From positions 1-34,164 of the forward strand of contig JAPLDK010000072.1 of NCBI GenBank assembly GCA_026391775.1: a DNA stretch of 34,164 bases. Direction: 5' to 3'. Under the pieces are notes generated by a model, which had not been told where the DNA came from, searched no databases, and was given only the letters and a program-made list of their open reading frames with translations. Of the stretch, positions 29,214 through 34,164 are shown in pieces (within the stretch, counting starts at the first letter, position 1; every line of letters begins with the position of its first letter). This DNA is from Bacteroidota bacterium. Its GTDB lineage: Bacteria > Bacteroidota > Bacteroidia > Bacteroidales > FEN-979. The position numbers were made by a program, and so were the translations under genes.

Positions 29214-29621
29214 TTATCTGATTGCTGATGAGGTGCTGAACAATACAATAATGTATTTGCCAAAAATGATAATCCCCACAAATGCTGCAATGATGGCGGC
29301 TACAAGTACAGCAGCAGCCGAGAGGTCCTTGATCATACCCGCCTTTTCCTGATATTGAGGGGATATGATATCCACCAGAAATTCGATAGCTGTGTTGATG
29401 ATCTCAAGGCATAATACCAAGGCTGAGGCAAGCAGGACAATGCACCATTCGGCCGGGCTGATACCGAAAAAAAGAGCTGATGCGATAACAAGGATAAAGG
29501 CAATAAGGTGTATCCTGAAGTTGTGCTGGGTGCGGATTACCGTTGCAATTCCTGTAATTGCAAAACGGAAACTGCGTGTTCTCTCCCTGAGGGAGAATTT
29601 TTTCCCTGCGGGGGCCTGCAT
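29214..29621 (-). CDS. dgkA: Diacylglycerol kinase / undecaprenol kinase family membrane protein
   Basis: This family of small integral-membrane kinases phosphorylates diacylglycerol (Gram-negative DgkA) or undecaprenol (Firmicute type). The 135-residue product has a basic N-terminus, three membrane helices (about 37-54, 57-78, 99-122) and the signature LEIINTAIEFLVDII (72-86; E73, N76, E80) followed by KAGMIKDLSAAAVLVAA (93-109). The lipid substrate cannot be decided from sequence; undecaprenol would link it to glycan-carrier recycling. Its ATG lies one base after the histidine-kinase stop, so the two are almost certainly co-translated. Confidence 0.92.
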   Translation of the reverse strand: MQAPAGKKFSLRERTRSFRFAITGIATVIRTQHNFRIHLIAFILVIASALFFGISPAEWCIVLLASALVLCLEIINTAIEFLVDIISPQYQEKAGMIKDLSAAAVLVAAIIAAFVGIIIFGKYIIVLFSTSSAIR

Positions 29622-29622
29622 T

Positions 29623-32028
29623 TTACCTGTCGGGGTTAATAAATCGTATAATAGTTTCCAGAAATTCCTTGGGGTCTATAGGCTTGGAAATGTATCCATC
29701 ACAACCGGCGGCAATGCTCCGTTCTTTTTCACCTTTCAAAGCGTAAGCAGTCTGGGCAATAATGGGGATAGTTTTATTGAATTTCCGTATCTCCCCGGTA
29801 GCCTCATAGCCATCCATCACAGGCATCCTGACATCCATAAGCACCAGGTCGATATTGCCCATGCCGGCCATAGTGATCGCGTCGATACCATTTTTGGCCC
29901 AAACAACGTTTGCACCTGTCCGCCTTAATATCCTTTCAAGCAGGAAATAATTGGATTCCTCATCTTCAACGACCAGTACAGTCTTGTTTGCAAGTATACC
30001 CGAATATTCCGGCATTTGCTTCTGAGCGGGTTTGGGAACTTCAGTGCTGGCAATGGTAGTAAGGGGAAGGGTAATGAAAAATGTTGCGCCTTGCCCTGCT
30101 TCTGATTCAAGCCTGATATCCCCATTGAGCAGGCTCATCAGGTTTTTACATATCGTGAGTCCAAGGCCGGTGCCACCGTACTTCCTGGTACTGGTATCAT
30201 CGGCCTGCCTGAACCGCTCAAAAACTACCTGGTGTTTGTCTTTGGGTATTCCGATGCCTGTATCCCTGACAAAAAATTCGATTATCGGGCCCAGTTTCTC
30301 ATCAGTTTTGAATGTGTATCCGAATTCCACAAAGCCCTGTTCAGTGAATTTAAACGAATTTTCTATAAGATTTGTCAAAACCTGCCGTAAACGGTTCCCG
30401 TCGGTTAGTATAGTGAAATCCTTATCGGGTGAGAAGGGCTTGAATTTAAGATCTACATGGGTTTTCAGGTGTTTTTTCCTGACTTCATTCATGGTGACGA
30501 ACAAGGAGGAAAGCAAAGTGTTTACCTGGCATTCCTTAACCTCTATCTTAACCTGCCCCGCTTCGATCTTTGCAATATCTATAATGTCATCCATGATCCT
30601 CATCAGGTCGTTGCCTCTTTCCTTGATAATCCTGATAAATTCCTGACGTTCTTCATCAGTTATCTGAGGATCGGAAAGAAGGGTGGAGAATCCTATGATT
30701 GCGTTCATAGGGGTTCTGATCTCATGCGACATATTAGATAAAAAAGCCGATTTCAGCCGGTCCGATTCCTCGGCTTTTTCCTTGGCGGCAACCATGTTCT
30801 TCTCAATTCTTTTCCTGTCGGTGATATCGCGGTATATGCCATAAGCCCCCACTATTTCGTCTTGTAATTTTATGGGAGTAACGATAATTGAAACATCAAT
30901 CAGATGGCCGTCTTTATGAGCCCGGCGGGTTTCCATTTCCGAAAGGCTGCCTATCATCGCTTTACGGGTAACGGCAAGGGCTTCGTCCAATATTTCCTGG
31001 TTGGCGATTTTCTCATCTACATTGGCACCGATGATCTCTCCGGGCAGATATCCGAACAAGCGGGTGAATTCGGAGTTAACTGTTTGTATAATGCCACTGG
31101 TATCGATTGTAATGATAGCCTCCATACTGGCTTCAAAAAGTTGCTCAAGATAGGCTTTCTGTCTGATGACATCGTCTTCGGCCGCCCTTCGGGAAATCAT
31201 GGTTGAGATCTGTCCGGCAACGATATTAAGCAGTTCAAGTTCTTTTGTTGTGTATTGTTCCGGGTCGGTATAACTTTGAACGGCCATTACACCGAATACT
31301 TTTTCATTAACTATCATTGGAACGCCAAGCCATACCTTGGCAGGCGTACCTATAATATCAATCTCACCCCGGGCATTAAGGGCGGCTATATCGTTTTCGG
31401 TGGCAAGCAAGGGCTGTTTTGTACGGATCACATATCCCGTAAGGCTTTTACCTGCAGGTATTTGAGTGAACTTGTCTTTGTAATCAATATGGTAAGGGAG
31501 GGATATTGTATTTGAGGTTTCATTATAAATAGCAATGTAGAAATTCTGAACGTCAATAATATGGTTTAATTCATGATGGAGGGTTGAATACATTTCATCC
31601 AGGGAAGAGGCGTTAAGGGCGGCTTTTGATAACTCAAACACTACGTGTTGAAGAAGTTCCGAATGTTTTTGCTCTGTGATATCGTTGATGAAGCCTTCAA
31701 GGTACTGAACTTCTCCATCTGCAGAATAAATTGCCTTGCCTTTTTCCCACAGCCATTTTATCTTCCCGTCGGCCGTTTTTATGCGGTATTCAAGGGTATA
31801 GGATTTCCTGGATTGTATCCCTTTTTCAACAAATTTCCACACAACATCCTGGTCTTCGGGCAGGATGATGTCATTATAAGAAAGCTTTTCATTATTGAGC
31901 AGGTCGATGACCTGGTAACCGGTTAATTCAAAGCAACCATCACTAATGAATTCCATAGTCCAGTTGCGGTCGTTGCGGCATCGGTAAACAATCCCGGGAA
32001 GGTTGTCTAGCAGCCCTGTAAATTCCAT
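29623..32028 (-). CDS. Cytosolic hybrid histidine kinase (PAS-GAF-PAS-HisKA-HATPase-REC)
   Basis: The 801-residue product has no membrane segment or signal peptide. Domains in order: PAS 1 at about 10-118, GAF about 130-280, PAS 2 about 290-405, HisKA with phospho-acceptor H435 (SNMSHEIRTPMNAIIGFS), HATPase about 545-657 with NLIENSFKFT, RDTGIGIP and GGTGLGLTIC, and a receiver domain about 683-798 with acidic EDE (688-690), phospho-acceptor D732 (MDVRMPVMDG) and K782 (SKPID). There is no DNA-binding output, so a separate phosphotransfer or effector protein is expected. It leads the unit with dgkA, the peptidase and the sirtuin. The signal sensed is unknown. Confidence 0.95.
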   Translation of the reverse strand: MEFTGLLDNLPGIVYRCRNDRNWTMEFISDGCFELTGYQVIDLLNNEKLSYNDIILPEDQDVVWKFVEKGIQSRKSYTLEYRIKTADGKIKWLWEKGKAIYSADGEVQYLEGFINDITEQKHSELLQHVVFELSKAALNASSLDEMYSTLHHELNHIIDVQNFYIAIYNETSNTISLPYHIDYKDKFTQIPAGKSLTGYVIRTKQPLLATENDIAALNARGEIDIIGTPAKVWLGVPMIVNEKVFGVMAVQSYTDPEQYTTKELELLNIVAGQISTMISRRAAEDDVIRQKAYLEQLFEASMEAIITIDTSGIIQTVNSEFTRLFGYLPGEIIGANVDEKIANQEILDEALAVTRKAMIGSLSEMETRRAHKDGHLIDVSIIVTPIKLQDEIVGAYGIYRDITDRKRIEKNMVAAKEKAEESDRLKSAFLSNMSHEIRTPMNAIIGFSTLLSDPQITDEERQEFIRIIKERGNDLMRIMDDIIDIAKIEAGQVKIEVKECQVNTLLSSLFVTMNEVRKKHLKTHVDLKFKPFSPDKDFTILTDGNRLRQVLTNLIENSFKFTEQGFVEFGYTFKTDEKLGPIIEFFVRDTGIGIPKDKHQVVFERFRQADDTSTRKYGGTGLGLTICKNLMSLLNGDIRLESEAGQGATFFITLPLTTIASTEVPKPAQKQMPEYSGILANKTVLVVEDEESNYFLLERILRRTGANVVWAKNGIDAITMAGMGNIDLVLMDVRMPVMDGYEATGEIRKFNKTIPIIAQTAYALKGEKERSIAAGCDGYISKPIDPKEFLETIIRFINPDR

Positions 32029-32061
32029 ACACCTTGCAGTTGAGAATGTGATTAGATGTTG

Positions 32062-32069
32062 TAAAGGTA
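32062..32069 (-). promoter_or_regulatory. Possible -7 element for the histidine-kinase operon
   Basis: On the minus strand this reads TACCTTTA, one mismatch from TAnnTTTG, 33 bases before the kinase ATG at 32028. The gap between the kinase gene and the upstream aldehyde dehydrogenase gene is 76 bases. It is a weak candidate; read-through from the dehydrogenase gene is also possible, as I see no terminator between them. Confidence 0.3.
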
Positions 32070-32104
32070 GAAAAACATATTACGCGCTGTTAGGAAAGAA
32101 CAGC

Positions 32105-33562
32105 TTATTTTTCCTTCGGGCTGTTCTCGGCGCAAAGCCGTTCAATTTCATCCACTGTAAGTTTGTCATCGCAGCAGAAGGCCTCCGCCAGCTGGTGTTC
32201 AGCGCAGAAGTTGACTTTGCGGTATGCGATTCGCTGAATATTTAAAAGATGTCGCGTAGAAATATTGTCGGTCGTGAAATTCTTGCCTCCCGAACCGCAG
32301 GCAAGTACCATTGAAGGCACCAGGGAATTGTAAAGGCTGCCGAGAGCGCCCTGTGATGAAGGGGTATTCACAATGATCCTGCCTGCATTCAGGGCCTGGG
32401 CGAAATACCGTATTTTCTCATCGTCGTTTGAGAAAATGCTTACCGTATGTCCCAAACCACCGTGCTCATTGATCTTTTTACACATCGAGATCCCGTCCTC
32501 AAAATTCTCCACCCGGTAAAAGGCCAGGACAGGGGCGAGGATCTCAAGTGAGATAGGCCATTTAAGCCCGACTTGATCCGGTTCAAGTGAGGCAATAAGG
32601 AGGTTTGTTTTTGAAGGAACCTGGATCCCGGCGAGTTCAGCTATGAAGACAGCCGGTTTGCCAATTATCTCGGCATTCATCGAACGCGTATGGGTATTGA
32701 TACAGACTTTGCCCACCTTTTCAGCTTCATCACTGCTGAGGAAATACGCCCCTTTCTTTTTAAATGCCCTTTCAACTTCAGCTGCATTATATTTTGATGC
32801 AATCACGGCCTGTTCGCTGGCGCATATGGTCCCGTTATCGAATAATTTTGAAAGCAGTATCTGGTCTACAGCAAAATTGACATCGGCGCTCTTCCCGATA
32901 TAGACCGGTACATTGCCGGGCCCGACCCCGATTGCCGGGTTCCCCGAACTATAAGCCGCCCTTACCAGGCTCACCGATCCTGTTGCCATGACCAGAGCAG
33001 TAATGTTGTTACTCATAAAACCAAGGACCTGTTCGCGGCTTGCTTTAGGGATCCACTGAATGCAATTTTCCGGCGCGCCTTCTGCAAGAGCAGCTTCATA
33101 GCAGATCCTGGCCGCTTCGATAGTGCTTTTTCTCGCCGCTCCATGTGGGTAGATCACAAGGGGGTTCCTGGTCTTGAGAGTAATTAAAATTTTAAACAGG
33201 GCGGTGGATGTTGGATTCGTGATTGGTGTAACTGCGAAGATAGGCCCCATAGGCTTGGCTACTTCGACTATTCCCGCCTTACGGTCCTCAGAGATTATCC
33301 CTACTGTTTTCTGGTCCCGGATATCCCGGTAAACAAAACGGGTTGCAATGATGTTTTTAATGGTTTTATCATGGATATTACCTATCCCGGTTTCTTCAAA
33401 AGCCATCTCGGCAAGCCTGTACCTTTGTCCAAAGCCTGCGGCATATGCAGCCCTTACGATCCGGTCGGTCTGCTCCTGGCCAAGTTTGCTGAAATGATGG
33501 CTGGCAATTCTTGCCTTATGCATGGTTTCTTCGACCATATGGTCAGGAATAATCTTCTCCAT
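32105..33562 (-). CDS. CoA-acylating aldehyde dehydrogenase (AdhE N-terminal-type)
   Basis: Such enzymes interconvert acetyl-CoA and acetaldehyde with NADH. The 485-residue product contains only the aldehyde dehydrogenase half of the bifunctional AdhE: PMGPIFAVTPITNPTST (104-120), GVGPGNVPVYI (212-222), the catalytic Cys247 in FDNGTICASEQ, EHGGLGHTVSIFS, and the AdhE-like SGGKNFTTDNISTRHLLNIQ near the end. No iron alcohol dehydrogenase domain follows; instead there is a short Cys-containing tail of about 36 residues. No shell-protein or alcohol-dehydrogenase genes are nearby, so an isolated metabolic gene is inferred; acetaldehyde is the likely but unproven substrate. Confidence 0.88.
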   Translation of the reverse strand: MEKIIPDHMVEETMHKARIASHHFSKLGQEQTDRIVRAAYAAGFGQRYRLAEMAFEETGIGNIHDKTIKNIIATRFVYRDIRDQKTVGIISEDRKAGIVEVAKPMGPIFAVTPITNPTSTALFKILITLKTRNPLVIYPHGAARKSTIEAARICYEAALAEGAPENCIQWIPKASREQVLGFMSNNITALVMATGSVSLVRAAYSSGNPAIGVGPGNVPVYIGKSADVNFAVDQILLSKLFDNGTICASEQAVIASKYNAAEVERAFKKKGAYFLSSDEAEKVGKVCINTHTRSMNAEIIGKPAVFIAELAGIQVPSKTNLLIASLEPDQVGLKWPISLEILAPVLAFYRVENFEDGISMCKKINEHGGLGHTVSIFSNDDEKIRYFAQALNAGRIIVNTPSSQGALGSLYNSLVPSMVLACGSGGKNFTTDNISTRHLLNIQRIAYRKVNFCAEHQLAEAFCCDDKLTVDEIERLCAENSPKEK

Positions 33563-33590
33563 ACAATAAATTTTGTTAATTGCCGGATGC

Positions 33591-33598
33591 CAAAGGTA
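33591..33598 (-). promoter_or_regulatory. Promoter -7 element for aldehyde dehydrogenase
   Basis: On the minus strand this is TACCTTTG, an exact TAnnTTTG match, ending 28 bases before the ATG at 33562; the same distance is seen for ccmF. It lies between this gene and the small upstream gene on the same strand, so the dehydrogenase probably has its own transcript. Confidence 0.6.
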
Positions 33599-33628
33599 AG
33601 AGATTTGAATTAAAAGAGGCCCGGAATC

Positions 33629-33865
33629 CTAGTTGTGGCTTTCGATCTTGCCCGTATAGAATATTGAATATCGTGTTACGCCCAAGGGAATATCGTCGAT
33701 GATAAATTTGTGGATATCCAGTTTATTTTTACTATAATATATAAGATCTCCTCTTTCGAGCTGCCCATCAGAAATGTTATATTCAGGGTTTGCTACGATA
33801 ACCCAGCTTTTGGAAGCTTTTTTGCGGATCCTGGACAGTGTCAGATTTTTTCCTTCTATCAGCAT
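33629..33865 (-). CDS. Small hypothetical protein
   Basis: The first ATG in frame (33865) gives 78 residues, MLIEGKNLTLSRIRKKASKS and on to FYTGKIESHN. The frame is open to a TTG at 33937, but that part looks like leader sequence. A one-mismatch -7 element (TATATTTA, minus strand, 33885-33892) fits the ATG choice. The product is basic at the N-terminus and then mixed beta-like (SWVIVANPEYNISDG, GDLIYYSKNKLDIHKF, VTRYSIFYTG), with no signal peptide or membrane segment. It looks like a small folded cytosolic protein. I do not recognise it and assign no function. Confidence 0.5.
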   Translation of the reverse strand: MLIEGKNLTLSRIRKKASKSWVIVANPEYNISDGQLERGDLIYYSKNKLDIHKFIIDDIPLGVTRYSIFYTGKIESHN

Positions 33866-33975
33866 GGTTATGGTATTGAGAGGGTAAATATAATCAATCT
33901 CTGCCCTGAAATCAAGTTGTTTTTGATTTTTTAACAAAATGTACCCGGTAAGGATGGAATTACTGAGCTTTTTAT

Positions 33976-33983
33976 TACTTTTG
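33976..33983 (+). promoter_or_regulatory. Promoter -7 element for tRNA-Gly
   Basis: TACTTTTG is an exact TAnnTTTG match ending 12 bases before the mature tRNA 5' end, a usual distance for a tRNA promoter. Confidence 0.65.
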
Positions 33984-33995
33984 CGGCAACAAACC

Positions 33996-34068
33996 GCGGT
34001 AGTAGCTCAGTTGGTAGAGCATCAGCTTCCCAAGCTGGGGGTCGTGGGTTCGAGTCCCATTTACCGCT
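33996..34068 (+). tRNA. tRNA-Gly (anticodon CCC)
   Basis: The 73-base sequence folds into a full cloverleaf. Acceptor stem GCGGTAG pairs with TTACCGC (one G-T pair at the inner end); D stem GCTC/GAGC with loop AGTTGGTA; anticodon stem TCAGC/GCTGG with loop TTCCCAA, so the anticodon is CCC and reads GGG; T stem GTGGG/CCCAT with loop TTCGAGT. The discriminator base is T, as expected for bacterial tRNA-Gly. CCA is not encoded. Confidence 0.95.
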
Positions 34069-34099
34069 CACAGCAAATTGCATCCGATTTCTTCGCAAA

Positions 34100-34143
34100 A
34101 GCCCCGTAAACCTCAGGAAAACAAGGTTGACGGGGCTCTTTTT
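34100..34143 (+). terminator. Rho-independent terminator after tRNA-Gly
   Basis: AGCCCCGT (34100-34107) pairs with ACGGGGCT (34130-34137); after one mismatch the stem continues with AACCT/AGGTT around a loop of 10 bases. A run of CTTTTT (34138-34143) follows. It lies 31 bases after the tRNA, closing that transcript. Confidence 0.85.
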
Positions 34144-34164
34144 ATGCCCTATCCTGAAAATTTA

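Noticed and set aside
29365..29928. 187-residue plus-strand open frame opposite dgkA and the kinase receiver domain
   Set aside because: It crosses two well-supported minus-strand genes and shows no protein-family pattern.
30032..30646. 204-residue plus-strand open frame opposite the histidine kinase
   Set aside because: It lies opposite the conserved catalytic domains of the kinase, and has no promoter or family motif.

Overview
The window looks like a chromosomal segment from a member of the Bacteroidota, most likely in or near the Bacteroidales/Marinilabiliales; a finer placement is not possible from sequence reading alone. The evidence is: ribosomal proteins S14, S4 and L36 in zinc-ligand-free forms; A-rich leaders mostly without Shine-Dalgarno sites; five exact TAnnTTTG (-7) promoter elements upstream of the freestanding genes and the tRNA; enolase fused translationally to the end of the ribosomal operon; and typical Bacteroidota families (SPOR-tailed outer-membrane barrel, S9 lipoprotein peptidase, one-piece hybrid histidine kinase).

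Bases 1-16328 are one uninterrupted plus-strand operon: the tail of an upstream gene, then S10-L3-L4-L23-L2-S19-L22-S3-L16-L29-S17 (S10 block), L14-L24-L5-S14-S8-L6-L18-S5-L30-L15-SecY (spc block), Map-IF-1-L36-S13-S11-S4-RpoA-L17 (alpha block) and enolase. I see no internal promoter. It makes the ribosome, the secretion channel, the N-terminal methionine-removing enzyme, an initiation factor, the polymerase alpha subunit and one glycolytic enzyme.

Bases 16329-34164 are a mosaic of short transcription units. They are: a SPOR-domain outer-membrane barrel protein (+); a two-gene unit of methylthioadenosine phosphorylase and a secreted TPR protein (-); CcmF cytochrome c assembly protein (+), converging with protein-L-isoaspartate methyltransferase (-); a plus-strand trio of Gfo/Idh oxidoreductase, unknown lipoprotein and initiating sugar-phosphate transferase; a tight minus-strand unit of hybrid histidine kinase, diacylglycerol kinase-type enzyme, S9 peptidase and sirtuin; a CoA-acylating aldehyde dehydrogenase (-); a small unknown protein (-); and tRNA-Gly(CCC) with a strong terminator.

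No insertion sequence, CRISPR array, phage gene, rRNA gene or obvious foreign island is visible, and no gene-free stretch exceeds 300 bases (the longest is about 190 bases, 20023-20210). I did not find a clearly new multi-gene system. The points most worth a second look are the barrel-SPOR protein with paired ACAG-n3-CTGT sites around its promoter, the kinase/lipid kinase/peptidase/sirtuin operon, the 69-base 3' overlap between the sirtuin and the sugar transferase, and the unknown lipoprotein between two surface-sugar genes.
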